Shown one piece after another: positions 35,669 through 45,278 of a DNA stretch of 64,000 nt (position 1 is its first letter; every line of letters starts with the position of its first letter). A program made the translations under genes and the position numbers. The notes under the pieces were generated by a model that was not told where the DNA came from, did not search any database, and saw only the letters and a list, made by a program, of their open reading frames with translations. This DNA comes from Chloroflexota bacterium (GTDB taxonomy: Bacteria > Chloroflexota > UBA11872 > VXOZ01): NCBI GenBank assembly GCA_022824225.1, contig JAJEAH010000053.1, positions 1-64,000 of the forward strand, in the 5' to 3' direction.

Positions 35669-35702
35669 GCGGCCCGGTTTGCGCCGGGCCGCTTGTCGTC
35701 TT
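35669..35702 (+). terminator. Terminator after rplL
   Basis: Arms GCGGCCCGG (35669-35677) and CCGGGCCGC (35684-35692) enclose a 6-base loop, followed by TTGTCGTCTT. A smaller hairpin (GAAGCAC/GTGCTTC) lies about 45 bp upstream. Confidence 0.75.
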
Positions 35703-35789
35703 CAGTCTGCCCTCGGCTGCATCACGTGCTTGGCAGGATGGCCGTGCCCGTGGGCGGCCTGGCAAGGCCATGGTGATTTCCCCGAAAGC

Positions 35790-36430
35790 TTGCCCCCGTC
35801 CTTGATACGGGGGCGGGAAACCATCTCAACGTCTCTCCCGCGGGTACTCGTTTGCAACGTCATTCCCGCGAAAGCGGGAATCCATCTTCAGGTTTCTTCC
35901 GTGCGCACCCGTCCAACGTCATAGCCCTGAAAATAGCACGACTGGATCCGTCATACCCGCGAAAGCTCGCCCCCACACTTGATGCGGGGCGGGAGTCCAT
36001 CTTCGCCGCGAGCACCCTGGATTCCTCGGTTTCCCAACCGCGCACGCGCCGGAATGACGATCGGAAAGCCGGGTGCCATTTTCATTCCCGTGTGTGGCTT
36101 GGCAAGGCCTTGGTGATTCCCCCGAAAGCGGGAGACCATCCTATCCGGAAAGGCATCCCACCAAGTCGGGCGGAGGAAACCCGGATGGATTCCCGCGTGC
36201 GCGGGAATGACGGATAATCTCGGCATGGAACACGCTATGTGCTCAATGGATTTCCGCGTGCGCGGGAATGACGGAACACCGCCATGCCGAGCAGCGGACA
36301 CGTCTCCGCGCTACCCGGAGGAGAGCGCGACGTACATCCGTCATTGCCGCGGAAATAGTGCGACGGGATCCGTCATTCCCGTGAATGCTCGCCCTGCACC
36401 CCGATGCGGGGCGTGAATCCATCTTTTCCG
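35790..36430. repeat. Cluster of dispersed 'CCCGC...GCGGG' palindromic elements
   Basis: At least six copies or variants of an element of the form GTCATTCCCGCGAAAGCGGG with flanking ATCCATCTT or GAATGACGG lie at about 35790-35822, 35861-35886, 35951-36003, 36116-36140, 36187-36213, 36249-36275 and 36372-36424, in both orientations. Further copies are at 50-71 and 53043-53072. They resemble REP-like hairpin elements. The gap 35703-36835 holds no gene that I can support. Confidence 0.85.
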
Positions 36431-36835
36431 CGCGTACACGGTGTCCCGGTTTGGCCGGCCCGTGGTTGCCGCCACCGTGCCGGTGTTCGCTGCGCGTTCA
36501 CCAATGCCCGCGCAGTGTGCCGTGCCCCCTTGCCCCCATCAGGCTCGTCTGCTCGCCTCGGGCGAAAAGGCTCTGCCCCTCACCCTGGGTAAAGAGACTC
36601 CAACGCAAAGTCCGCCCGCGAACTCCAGTGCGGCGGCTGCGGCGCAACCCCGGCCAACGCGAACCAACGCTCCGGCATGCGGCAGGCGCGCGATTCGCTC
36701 TTCCTGCTACAATCTAGCGCAGGGACAAAACCAAGGGCTTCGCCGTCGGCGGCAGGAATTTGTGATTCCCAGGCAACGCACGGCACGAGGCAGAGCGCAA
36801 CCGGCGCACATCCGTAGCTGAGGAAAGGCACCTAC

Positions 36836-38272
36836 ATGGCTGAGCAACACACCGGGACCTGTGATATTGGCGTTATTGGCATGGCGGTGATGGGACAGAA
36901 CCTGGCGCTCAATATCGAGAGCAAGGGCTTCACCGTGGCCGTATTCAACCGCACGACCTCACGCACGGAGGCCTTTGTCGCAGAGCGCGGCCAAGGCAAG
37001 AACGTAGTGGGCGCGTTGACCCTGGAAGACTTTGTGGCCGCCCTCAAGCCGCCGCGCAAAGCCATGCTCATGGTGCAGGCCGGCGCGGGCACGGACGCCG
37101 TGATCGATGCCCTGCTGCCGCTGCTCGATCCCGGCGACCTCATCATCGACGGCGGCAACTCGTTCTATGACGATACGGAGCGGAGGGCCGCCGCCGTGGA
37201 AGCGCAGGGCCGGGGCTACATCGGCACCGGCGTGAGCGGCGGCGAGTACGGCGCGCTCCACGGCCCTTCCATCATGCCCGGCGGCACCGAGGCCGCGTAT
37301 GCCGCGGTGGAGCCCATCTTCACCAAGATCGCGGCGCAGGTGGACGACGGCCCGTGCTGCGCTTATCTGGGCCCCGGCTCAGCCGGACACTACGTCAAGA
37401 TGGTCCACAACGGCATCGAATACGGCATCATGCAGGTGCTCGCCGAAGCCTTCGACGTGATGTATCGCGGCCTCGGCATGGCGGTACCGGAAATCCAAGC
37501 GGTGGTCGCCGGTTGGAACGCGGGAGAATTGCAGTCATTCCTGGTAGAAATTACCGCTGACATCCTTACCCGTGAAGACCCTGACACCGGTAAGTTCGTG
37601 GTCGAGATCATCAAGGACAGCGCCGCGCAGAAGGGCACGGGCAAGTGGACGTCCCAGAGCGCCCTCGACCACGGCATACCCATACCCACGATTACGGCCG
37701 CTACTGAGGCCCGAATACTCTCCAGTTTCAAGGAGATTCGCGAGAGCGCGGACGGCGTGTTGCACGGCGCGGCGCCGAAATTCAACGGCGCGCGGGAAGA
37801 ACTGCTGCCGGCGCTGCAGGACGCCGTGTACCTGGCGGCTGTTTCCGCCTACGCCCAGGGCATGCATCTCTTGACTGCGGCATCGGCCGAGCGCAACTAC
37901 AACCTGGACTTCGCTACCGTGGCCCGCATTTGGAAGGGCGGCTGCATCATCCGCTCACTGCTGCTAGAGCCCATCCGGCAGGCGTTCAGCGCTGACCCGG
38001 CCTTGCCGAATCTGATGCTGGCGGAACCGTTCGCCACCGACGTCCGGCAACGCACGCCCGGCCTGCGCCGCATCGTGGCGGAAGCCGTTAGCCAGGGTCT
38101 GCCCACTCCGGCTATGAGCGCGGCCCTCAACTACATCGAGGGCTATCGCACGGCCCGGCTGCCCGCGAACCTCGTCCAGGCCCAACGCGACTACTTCGGC
38201 GCGCATACCTACGAACGCGTGGACAAGGACGGCGCGTTCCATACCGAGTGGCAGGACATCCACAATATCTAG
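36836..38272 (+). CDS. gnd: 6-phosphogluconate dehydrogenase, decarboxylating
   Basis: A 478-residue full-length 6PGDH of the pentose-phosphate pathway, converting 6-phosphogluconate to ribulose-5-phosphate with NADP+. The N-terminal GVIGMAVMGQNLALN nucleotide motif, GVSGGE, GPSIMPGG and the catalytic GHYVKMVHNGIEYG (Lys, His-Asn, Glu) are present. In the usual GGEEGA motif the second Glu is Tyr (GGEYGA), next to but not at the substrate-binding Glu. The C-terminal dimer-tail region is complete. The ATG follows GAGGAAAGG at about ten bases. It appears to be a single-gene unit. Confidence 0.96.
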   Translation: MAEQHTGTCDIGVIGMAVMGQNLALNIESKGFTVAVFNRTTSRTEAFVAERGQGKNVVGALTLEDFVAALKPPRKAMLMVQAGAGTDAVIDALLPLLDPGDLIIDGGNSFYDDTERRAAAVEAQGRGYIGTGVSGGEYGALHGPSIMPGGTEAAYAAVEPIFTKIAAQVDDGPCCAYLGPGSAGHYVKMVHNGIEYGIMQVLAEAFDVMYRGLGMAVPEIQAVVAGWNAGELQSFLVEITADILTREDPDTGKFVVEIIKDSAAQKGTGKWTSQSALDHGIPIPTITAATEARILSSFKEIRESADGVLHGAAPKFNGAREELLPALQDAVYLAAVSAYAQGMHLLTAASAERNYNLDFATVARIWKGGCIIRSLLLEPIRQAFSADPALPNLMLAEPFATDVRQRTPGLRRIVAEAVSQGLPTPAMSAALNYIEGYRTARLPANLVQAQRDYFGAHTYERVDKDGAFHTEWQDIHNI

Positions 38273-38728
38273 GGATTCGACACGTTTGCATTGATGGGTA
38301 GGGTGCGCCGGTAGCCAAAGGCGCCTCTTGCTGTATCAATGTAGGGGCTGTATCAATGTAGGGGCACGGCATGCCGTGCCCCTACAATTTGACGGCATGC
38401 CCAGGTGCGGGAGACAAGCCGCTTGGCCTGGCCGGGCTGCACCACTACCAGCGGGCATGCCTAGGTGCGGGGAATAGGCCCCGATGCAGTCGCATCCAGC
38501 TCAGGCTGGATCAAGTGCGGCGAGACTGTCCTGCTTGCGCGGTGGCAACGTTGTCGCATTGGTGTAGGGTACGACATGTCGTGCCCCTACACCAATGAGC
38601 GTGCCCCTACCTATTGAGAACCAATTGTCGTGCCCCTACCGTAGTTGACAGTCCGGGTAACGGCCATCTGATCCTGGCTCTCGACTCCAATGCGACATGA
38701 TTGGGGACAAGCCCCCGCACTACTTGCG
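38273..38728. repeat. Repeat-rich spacer with 28-bp palindromes
   Basis: A perfect 28-bp palindrome with GTAGGGGC arms and ACGGCATGCCGT core lies at 38358-38385. An imperfect one with an ACGACATGTCGT core is at about 38564-38592, and separate half-arms (GTGCCCCTACC) follow. Two related GGCATGCC-AGGTGCGGG segments lie near 38393 and 38453. A GATGGGTAG motif at about 38294 is shared with other spacers. No gene is seen. Confidence 0.8.
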
Positions 38729-39187
38729 CTATGCCTCGGACGTACCGCCGAATATCTCCAGCATTCGTTGCCGCCGGAAAGCGAATATTCTCTCCACGTC
38801 CCGCCCAATCAGCAACGACTTGAGCAGTGCGCCGCCCAGCAGGGCGTATTCGACATGGTCCGTGGCCAGCGTGCCGCCGTTTTGCTCCACGAACACGTGC
38901 TCGTGCACCCAGCGCCGGTAGGGTCCTTTGATCTGGCGGTCCACGAAGCGGTGCGGCGGTTCCCAGGCCAGGATTTCCGTGCGCCACCGCAGTGGCACGC
39001 CGCGGTACCGCAGCCGGTAGTCGATGCGCGTTCCGGCTGCCATGCGCAGCGGCAAGGGCGTGAGGACGCGGAAGCGCAGCCAAGGCGGCGTGAGGCGCTC
39101 CAGATTCCCCGCTTCGGCAAAGAAGGAGAACACGATGTCCGCCGGCTGCGGCAGCCAGAGGCTTGTCTTCAGCCTGAAGGTTCGCAT
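38729..39187 (-). CDS. SRPBCC/START-like ligand-binding protein
   Basis: A 152-residue protein with the helix-grip pattern of the SRPBCC superfamily: an opening strand with a PADIVFSFFAEAGNLERLTPPW helix region (the usual 'W..P...VF' start), a central curved sheet and a closing long helix (ALLKSLLIGRDVERIFAFRRQRM). Such proteins bind hydrophobic ligands or act as cyclases/dehydratases and are often fused or linked to sugar epimerases; no such partner is next to it. The ATG has no obvious ribosome site. The function cannot be specified further. Confidence 0.8.
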   Translation of the reverse strand: MRTFRLKTSLWLPQPADIVFSFFAEAGNLERLTPPWLRFRVLTPLPLRMAAGTRIDYRLRYRGVPLRWRTEILAWEPPHRFVDRQIKGPYRRWVHEHVFVEQNGGTLATDHVEYALLGGALLKSLLIGRDVERIFAFRRQRMLEIFGGTSEA

Positions 39188-39536
39188 CGGGGCGTACGTG
39201 AAGACTCCAATGGGCTATAGGGGCGCTTGGCCTGAGCCTACCGGCCTGCCGCCCGCACTCTACCGGCTTGGGCCAGGCGCCGCCGTCTGCGGAGACAGGC
39301 CGCACTTCCTTGATGATAGGCGCCCAGGCTCTATTGTCCGCCGTCCTCTGCGGACACAAGCCGCACCCGGACAGCCCCGCTTGCATACGCGCAAGTCGGC
39401 GGCGGGTCGTTTCGCCAGGAATCGCGCGATGGCGGCCAAAGGCCGCGTGTGCGGCGCGGCTGCGGCCCGGTCCTCCTCCCCCAGCCGCAGTCGGGGCGCT
39501 CTCCTTCCGGCATGCCCACTGGCAGGGGCGAAGACG
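39188..39536. other. Intergenic spacer with short direct repeat
   Basis: GC-rich spacer. A segment of the form TCTGCGGA.ACA.GCCGCAC occurs at about 39289 and again about 61 bp later. No gene or clear promoter is supported. Confidence 0.4.
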
Positions 39537-41033
39537 CTACGGCGTAAACTCCACCAACCAGATTGCGCCGTCCTGCGCGGAGACGAATGCCAGGCGCTTG
39601 CCATCGGGAGCCAGCGCCCAGTCGCCGTTGGCGATGAAGAGCGGCGTTCGCGCCGGATCCACAAGCCGGTCGCGTTGGCCCGTATTCACGTCGAGCCGCC
39701 ACACGCCAAAGCCTTGGTCGGCTGACTCTCGCAAGCTCACGTAGACCAGCGTCGCGTCTTGGTCACGGACCCACGCGTACGGCCCGGCAAAGTCGAGCCG
39801 CCGCTGCTCGCCGGTGTCCACGTTCATGGCCCAGGTGGTATTCCAATAGGCGTCTTCCTCGAAGAGCGTCAGAAAAGCTACCCAAGCGCCGCCGGGGGCA
39901 ATCGAAATATTGGCCATGCGCGCCGCGTCATCCAGCTTCTCGACGGATCCGGTGGTCACGTTCACGTGCCAGAGCGCCGGGCGCTGGCCGCCCTGGACCT
40001 CTGTACCCAGCACCAACACGCGCGAACCATCGGGGAACCACCCCACGATGCCGCCGCCAAAGAGAGTCGTGAGTTGGCGCACGTTCGTGCCGTTCAGGTC
40101 GGCCACTGTGATCGCCGCCGCGCGGCGGTTAGCGTATGCGGGCGTGACCCGGGTGCGACCGTCAAAGGCAATGCGAGTCCCGTCGGGCGATATGAACGGC
40201 AGCGCGCCGACCCCAGAGAGGTCCCAGCTCTGCCCGGTCTCGCGGTCGTGCACGGTGGCGCCGGCCAGCGACGGCAGGACCGGCGCGGTCACATAGCGGT
40301 CGCCATGCTGCAGCAGACCGACTTCCGTGCTATATGGCGCGGCGACGCCGGTAGCGGCGTCCACGCCCCAGATGGCGGCCGGCCGCTCGTCGGGTTTGTC
40401 CACGTAGAGCACCTGCGTGCCGTCCGCCGACCACCGGATGCCTGTACAACAGCCGGGCGCGGTCAGACGCTGCACCAGCGGCGGGGCCGCCGGGGTAGCG
40501 ATGGCGGGCGCGGGCGTGGCCGTTGGCGGCGGTTGCGGCGTGGGTGAAGGTTCCGGCGCAGGCGTTGGCGGGACAAGCGCAGGTGTGGGTGTTGGCGGCG
40601 GCGATGGCGAGGGTTCCGGCGTGGGCGCTGGCGAGACAGGCGTCGGTGACGGTGTCGCCGTCGCTGTCGGCGTCGGCGGCGCGGCCGTCGGCGTAGGATC
40701 CGGAGTCGGCGTTTGCGGGAGCGGCGTAAACGTTGGCTGCCGTGTCGGCGTTGCCGGTGGCGGGGAGGGCGTTGGCTCGGGCGAAGGCGCGCGTTCCGGC
40801 GTGGCGGTTGGCGCCGCCGGCGAGGATTCGAGCGAGGCGGAAGGCGTCGGCGCAATTGACGTTGGGGTCGCCGTATCCACTGGCGCAGCCACCGGCGTCA
40901 CCGGGATTTGGAGCACTGCCCGCGGCGTGCCCTGCTCGTCGGGCACAACGGTGACCGCGCACGCGCTGCCGAGCAGCAGCCAGAAGCCCAGGAGCAGGCT
41001 GGCGCCGAGCCGGCGCCGGGATTGGCGTATCAC
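39537..41033 (-). CDS. Lipoprotein with Pro/Thr-rich stalk and beta-propeller (TolB/WD40-like) domain
   Basis: A 498-residue protein starting at GTG, 7 bp after the stop of the M23 peptidase gene. A basic leader and hydrophobic stretch end in GSAC (Cys25), a lipobox-like site. Residues about 50-190 are almost entirely Pro, Thr, Ala, Ser and Glu, an extended wall-spanning stalk. The remainder has repeats of the TolB/PD40 type (for example SADGTQVLYVDKP, SPDGTRIAFDGRT, FPDGSRVLVLG, APDGKRLAFVSA), giving a probable six- or seven-bladed propeller. It could bind a cell-wall polymer or protein outside the membrane. Co-transcription with the peptidase suggests a cell-envelope role. The exact ligand is unknown. 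Confidence 0.82.
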   Translation of the reverse strand: MIRQSRRRLGASLLLGFWLLLGSACAVTVVPDEQGTPRAVLQIPVTPVAAPVDTATPTSIAPTPSASLESSPAAPTATPERAPSPEPTPSPPPATPTRQPTFTPLPQTPTPDPTPTAAPPTPTATATPSPTPVSPAPTPEPSPSPPPTPTPALVPPTPAPEPSPTPQPPPTATPAPAIATPAAPPLVQRLTAPGCCTGIRWSADGTQVLYVDKPDERPAAIWGVDAATGVAAPYSTEVGLLQHGDRYVTAPVLPSLAGATVHDRETGQSWDLSGVGALPFISPDGTRIAFDGRTRVTPAYANRRAAAITVADLNGTNVRQLTTLFGGGIVGWFPDGSRVLVLGTEVQGGQRPALWHVNVTTGSVEKLDDAARMANISIAPGGAWVAFLTLFEEDAYWNTTWAMNVDTGEQRRLDFAGPYAWVRDQDATLVYVSLRESADQGFGVWRLDVNTGQRDRLVDPARTPLFIANGDWALAPDGKRLAFVSAQDGAIWLVEFTP

Positions 41034-41039
41034 AGTGGC

Positions 41040-41747
41040 CTAACGCAGCCAGAGACGCGCAAAGTCATTGAGCAAGCGGCCTCCGAACGTGGTTTCCGGT
41101 TGGTCTTCGATAGTCTGCCACCGGCGCGGGTCGCTCAAGTCCTTGGCAAAGCCAAGGGCCTGTCCCAGCGCCGCGCTGTGCCAGTCAGCCTTGATCAAAT
41201 GAACGGGATTCACCGCGTGCCCGCGGTCCGGGCGTCTGATTTCCAGGTGGAGATGGGGCGAGGACGCGCAGCCCACGTTGTCCAGCCAGTCGCCCGAATA
41301 GCCGAGAAGGTCACCGGCCGCCACTGTTCGCCCCCACGGCACTGCCGGGGCCCGATGCAGGTGGCCGTAGAGGGAAAGATCGCCGTTGGGATGGCGAACG
41401 ATGGCATTGTGGGGGCCGGAACCGAACGAGAGGTCGTCAGCGCCCACCACCACGCCGTCGCCGATGGCCCGGACCTCGGTCTCGCAGGGACAGGCGAAAT
41501 CGATGCCGAAGTGCAAGCCCTGGCCCTCGCCATAGATTACGGAGCGCAGGTAATAGGCGAAAATCGTGTTGCCGTACCACTGCTCTACGTACCAGGTGCT
41601 GGGGCCCGGCGGTGTGGCAAACGGCAGTTGATAGATGGCCTCCGGTTGGTCCGCCGGCGCAGGCAGGGCCGCGCTCGTCAGCTTGGGGGCCGGCACGGCA
41701 AGGCCGGCAAACTTCAGGAACTGCCGTCGATTAAGCCAGACTGACAC
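41040..41747 (-). CDS. M23-family metallopeptidase with Tat-like signal
   Basis: A 235-residue exported endopeptidase. I place the start at GTG because GGGGAG lies five bases upstream and the resulting N-terminus (VSVWLNRRQFLKFAGLAVPA) is a good twin-arginine signal; a longer ATG-started frame puts the signal inside. The LytM zinc site is complete: HFGIDFACP (HxxxD), YGHLH and PHLHLE. Such enzymes cut peptidoglycan cross-links. An ATG upstream with 41 more codons is less likely. It is followed by the stalked propeller lipoprotein with only 6 bp between. Confidence 0.88.
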   Translation of the reverse strand: MSVWLNRRQFLKFAGLAVPAPKLTSAALPAPADQPEAIYQLPFATPPGPSTWYVEQWYGNTIFAYYLRSVIYGEGQGLHFGIDFACPCETEVRAIGDGVVVGADDLSFGSGPHNAIVRHPNGDLSLYGHLHRAPAVPWGRTVAAGDLLGYSGDWLDNVGCASSPHLHLEIRRPDRGHAVNPVHLIKADWHSAALGQALGFAKDLSDPRRWQTIEDQPETTFGGRLLNDFARLWLR

Positions 41748-42039
41748 TGCCTCTCCCCGCTGCGGACTGTGGGCTGAAAGGCGGGCCGCGAGCAGTGCGT
41801 TCTCGCTCCGGCGCGCAAGCCTCAGCCGCATAGCTGCGTTACCTGTCGTCGAATCAATCGTCCTAATCAATTCATGCTAGCAGACAAAGGGCCGAAACGC
41901 TAATCCACCCGGGTAGTGGCCGCGCTCCGGCCGTTGGCGCTAGACGCCGAAACGCCAATCCGTACCGCTTCGCAGTTAGTAGGTATTGACTTAAGCTGCA
42001 CAGGGATAAGTGTCAACGCAAACGGCTGCACCTAGAAGT

Positions 42040-42170
42040 GTCACTCTGAGGAGCGCAGCCGGGATGTCATTCTGAGGAGTGCAACCGAAACGTCACTCTG
42101 AGGGGGTGCAGCCGGGATGTCATTCTGAAGGGTGCAGCCGAAATGTCATTCTGAGGAGTGCAGCGACGAA
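42040..42170. repeat. 26-bp tandem repeat, five units
   Basis: Units start at 42040, 42066, 42092 (27 bp), 42119 and 42145, each beginning GTCAYTCTGAGGAG or a variant and ending CAGCCGGGAT or CAACCGAAAC. The alternating ends suggest a two-unit higher-order repeat. They lie in the gap 41748-42778, which has no gene. Confidence 0.85.
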
Positions 42171-42275
42171 GAATCTAGAGTCGGGAGCACACTAGATTCC
42201 GCGTCTTTGACGAAGTCAGCGAACCCTGTTCGACGCTCCGCTCGGAATGACATTGCTTGCCGTTCGGAATGACAT

Positions 42276-42606
42276 AGGGGGTGCAGCGTTCGGTTTGGCG
42301 TGGGCGCGTACCGCGTTCGGTTTGGTGTGGGCGCGTGCTGCGTTCGGCGTGGCGTGGGCGCGTGCAGCGTTCGGCGTGGCGTGGCTGTGCGTTCCCTGTC
42401 TTTTGTCATTCCGAGCCCTGCGAGGAATCTAGCGCCCGCGCAACGTGCCGCCCGCTTGGCGCGGCACCCTAGATTCCTCACTGCGCTGCGCTCCGTTCGG
42501 AATGACATTGGATTAGTCGCTCCGTTCGGAATGACATACGATACACCCTTCGCGCTACCTCTTCACCCCCTCCCGTCTCCCCGCCTTCTACAACATACAA
42601 ATGACA
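42276..42606. repeat. Dispersed repeat, copy 1, with 27-bp VNTR
   Basis: It begins with GGGGGTGCAGCG and contains four 27-bp units (42286-42312, 42313-42339, 42340-42366, 42367-42393). A block flanked by TCATTCCGAG...GGAATCTA and the inverse TAGATTCCTC...GGAATGACA follows, and the copy ends near CTACAACATACA. A closely similar copy is at 51428-51667 with only two 27-bp units. Open frames through it repeat the peptide AFGVAWAR and are not genes. Confidence 0.85.
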
Positions 42607-42778
42607 TGAGATTCAGCCCAGCAAGGATTTCAAGTCTGAATCTACTGATTCCCTACTGCTTGACGCTCGTCGATACGCATGGTAGCGTGTTTGTGCAGAA
42701 GAGCCGCTACACAGGTACTATGGGCGTAGTGTGACGCCGTGCGTTAGGCGGAGTGATAGCACGTAAAGGGGTGCGGTC

Positions 42779-43459
42779 ATGGCTATCGATCTACAAAAGC
42801 AAATTCACGTGGATGAGCTCATCACGCAGGTGCGCGAGATGTATGCGCGCGACCTGGGCGACCAGCATATCGAGATTCTCTATCAGTCCGCCCGGCGCAC
42901 CATGAAAGGGCAAGAATTCAGCCCGACGCGCGTCCAGGAAGAAAGCCTGGGGCGGCTCACCCAGTTGGGGTTCGGCACCAAGCACGAAAGCCGCACCCGC
43001 GGCACGACCTTCGACGTTGCGGTGGACTACATTCCCCCGTCGCTCATGCTGCCCGGCTATCACGACATCTTTCGCTATCAGGCGGGCCGCAACGCGGAAC
43101 GTACCCGCGAGGAGTTCGAGTCGACGGTGAGCGCGATCCTGGTGCCCAGTGTGGTAGAGTTGCTGGACCGGCGCGGCATCGATGCCCTGACCAAGTTTCA
43201 GGCTGTCGTGACCGACCGTGACATCGCTCGCACGCCGTCGCCGGAACTGGAAGTGAAAGCCGTCCAATCCCTGGTCGAGAACGGCTGCCTGAGCGACGTG
43301 GAAAAGAACCAACTCTTCGGCCTGCTGGGACAGCGGCATGAGTACACGTTAACGACGAAAGGCAAGAGCCTGCTGAGCCTCGCGGAGGCCTTCAAGGAGC
43401 TGATGGACCTTGGCGTGACGTTCCAGATGTCCTCTGCGACAGAGGGCGAAGAGGCCTAG
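42779..43459 (+). CDS. Unrecognised soluble protein
   Basis: A 226-residue protein of average composition with no signal peptide or membrane segment. The N-terminus is charged and helical (DLQKQIHVDELITQVREMYARD). A middle part has aromatic/Pro residues (VDYIPPSLMLPGYHDIFRYQAG), and the C-terminus is helix-rich with a Lys/Glu mix. I do not recognise a domain. The ATG follows AAAGGGGTGCGG, a moderate ribosome site. It lies alone in a repeat-rich stretch and is probably transcribed as a single unit. Confidence 0.65.
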   Translation: MAIDLQKQIHVDELITQVREMYARDLGDQHIEILYQSARRTMKGQEFSPTRVQEESLGRLTQLGFGTKHESRTRGTTFDVAVDYIPPSLMLPGYHDIFRYQAGRNAERTREEFESTVSAILVPSVVELLDRRGIDALTKFQAVVTDRDIARTPSPELEVKAVQSLVENGCLSDVEKNQLFGLLGQRHEYTLTTKGKSLLSLAEAFKELMDLGVTFQMSSATEGEEA

Positions 43460-43474
43460 TGGTTCGACTTTTTT

Positions 43475-43620
43475 CGATGATGGGTAGGATTGCAAGTAGC
43501 ACAGGTTTGTAACCTGTGCCCAGCAGTCCCTCGGATTGGTGCGCTCGCGCCACACTACGGCAAGATAGCGCAGGTTGCGCGTGCGTCTCGCGCGAACCTA
43601 CGCTACCCATCGATACAATC
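43475..43620. repeat. MITE-like element with inverted GATGGGTAG ends
   Basis: The element begins with ATGATGGGTAG (about 43478) and ends with CTACCCATCGAT (about 43604-43615). Inside is a second small inverted repeat, CACAGGTTTGTAACCTGTG. Related ends appear at about 10590-10610, 38293 and 53142. The remaining gap up to 43926 contains no gene. Confidence 0.6.
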
Positions 43621-43926
43621 ATGTTGGACTACTAGCGTCCGAACGCATCCGGCCACCGGCGCGGACGCTTCCGGTATTTCTCGCTGCAACGGAACGACCG
43701 CCTGAGACGGCGCGCCGCGCCAGGGCGGGATCCCCATGTTTCTACCGCTAAGCGAGCGCCGGGAAGGGCAGGGCTAGCACTGCCCTTCCCGGCGCGTGGT
43801 TCACTGGGAATTCCCCGCGGCCCGTGGGTCGGCGCAAGTGCGGCGGCTGCGCCGAGTCGCGCCTCGGCTTTGTCCCGTCCGTTGCATTTGTGCCACTAAA
43901 CCGCTCAATGGGCGCACTTTCTATGG

Positions 43927-43932
43927 TACAAT
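43927..43932 (+). promoter_or_regulatory. Extended -10 promoter for hflX
   Basis: TACAAT at 43927-43932 is preceded by TGG, an extended -10 arrangement, and lies 34 bp before the TTG start codon. The -35 region is poor. Confidence 0.5.
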
Positions 43933-43965
43933 GCGGTAACACCCAGGTGAACAGGGATTACGCTT

Positions 43966-45255
43966 TTGCTCGATTTCAAGAAACATACCATGCGCGATGC
44001 CCGCGGTGCCGAGCGCGCCGTGTTGGTCTGCGTGCCCCTTGGCAATGGTCCCGACCAGTGGCCGGTACAAGAATCGTTGGCGGAGCTTGCCAGCTTGGCG
44101 CGCACCGCCGGCGCCATTGTGGTGGAGTCCCTGTACCAGCGGCGAGGCAAGCCGGACCCGGCGACCTTCATCGGCAAGGGCAAGGTGGAGGAACTCAAGG
44201 CGCTGCGCCGCGAGCAGTCATACGATCTCGTCATCTTCGATAGCGATCTCACGCCCAGCCAGCAACGCAACCTGGAACAGCAACTCGACGTCAAGGTGCT
44301 CGACCGCACGGCGCTGATTCTGGATATTTTCGCCACCCGCGCCCAGACTACCGAAGGCAAGCTGCAGGTGGAAATGGCGCAGCTTACCTACCTGCTGCCG
44401 CGGCTTTCCACGCTCTGGGTGGAGTTCTCCCGTCTCGGCGGCGGCATTGGCACGCGCGGCCCGGGCGAGACGCAGATCGAGGCGGACCGGCGACTCATCC
44501 GTCAGAGGCTCGCGCATCTGCGTGCACGGCTCGAAACGGTGCGCGCCCGGCGGGCCCGCCAGCGCGCGCGGCGCACGCTCAACGACGTGCCGGTAGCCTC
44601 CCTGGTGGGCTACACCAACTCCGGCAAGAGCACGCTGCTCAACGCGGTCACGCAGGCCGGCGTGCTGGCGGAAGACAAGCTCTTTGCCACCCTGGACCCT
44701 ACCAACCGCCGCGTGCGGCTGTTGTCGGGCTTGGAGGTGATATTCAGCGATACGGTGGGGTTCATTCGCAACCTGCCGCCCACGCTCATCGCGGCGTTTC
44801 GCGCCACGCTGGAGGAAATCCAAGCCGCCGACCTGCTGCTGCACGTGGTCGACGCCAGCCATCCGCAACGGGAACGGCAGACGGAAGCGGTCTACGCAAC
44901 GCTGGCGGAACTGGGCGTCACGGATAAACCCATTATCACGGTTCTCAATAAGATCGACCGGCTGGAGGGCCTGGCGCCCAGCCCGGCGGACTACCCGCAT
45001 CCGGTCTTCATCTCCGCCCGCACCGGCGAGGGGCTGGATGCGCTCCTAGAAAAGACGGCGGACCTGCTCCATGCGCAGCTTTCCATAGACGTGCAGGTAC
45101 GCATACCCTATGCCGAGGGCCGCCTGGTCAGCCTGTTCCACCAGCGCGGCAGCATCCGCCATGAGCAACACCGTCCCGACGGCACGGTGATTGAAGGCAC
45201 ACTGCCCCGCAAGTACTGGCCGGCGGTGCGGCCCTACGTCATCGGTTCACCCTAG
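43966..45255 (+). CDS. hflX: HflX-family ribosome-associated GTPase
   Basis: A 429-residue GTPase that binds the large ribosomal subunit and rescues or splits stalled ribosomes. The N-terminal HflX domain has [28 protein letters not shown] and [15 protein letters not shown]. The G domain has GYTNSGKST (P-loop), [10 protein letters not shown] and NKID. The TTG start is chosen because AGGGA is about ten bases upstream; an internal ATG eight codons later is an alternative. A second gene follows 24 bp later, so they may be co-transcribed. Confidence 0.95.
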   Translation: MLDFKKHTMRDARGAERAVLVCVPLGNGPDQWPVQESLAELASLARTAGAIVVESLYQRRGKPDPATFIGKGKVEELKALRREQSYDLVIFDSDLTPSQQRNLEQQLDVKVLDRTALILDIFATRAQTTEGKLQVEMAQLTYLLPRLSTLWVEFSRLGGGIGTRGPGETQIEADRRLIRQRLAHLRARLETVRARRARQRARRTLNDVPVASLVGYTNSGKSTLLNAVTQAGVLAEDKLFATLDPTNRRVRLLSGLEVIFSDTVGFIRNLPPTLIAAFRATLEEIQAADLLLHVVDASHPQRERQTEAVYATLAELGVTDKPIITVLNKIDRLEGLAPSPADYPHPVFISARTGEGLDALLEKTADLLHAQLSIDVQVRIPYAEGRLVSLFHQRGSIRHEQHRPDGTVIEGTLPRKYWPAVRPYVIGSP

Positions 45256-45278
45256 TTCCGGCCACAGCACGCTCCACT

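Noticed and set aside
36836-38272. Inactive Gnd because of GGEYG in place of GGEEG
   Set aside because: The substrate-binding Glu and the catalytic Lys and Glu segments are intact; only the neighbouring Glu is changed.
42286-42393. Coding repeat (AFGVAWAR units)
   Set aside because: The 27-bp DNA period makes the repeated peptide; the same DNA at 51438-51491 is not in an equivalent open frame context and lacks a ribosome site.
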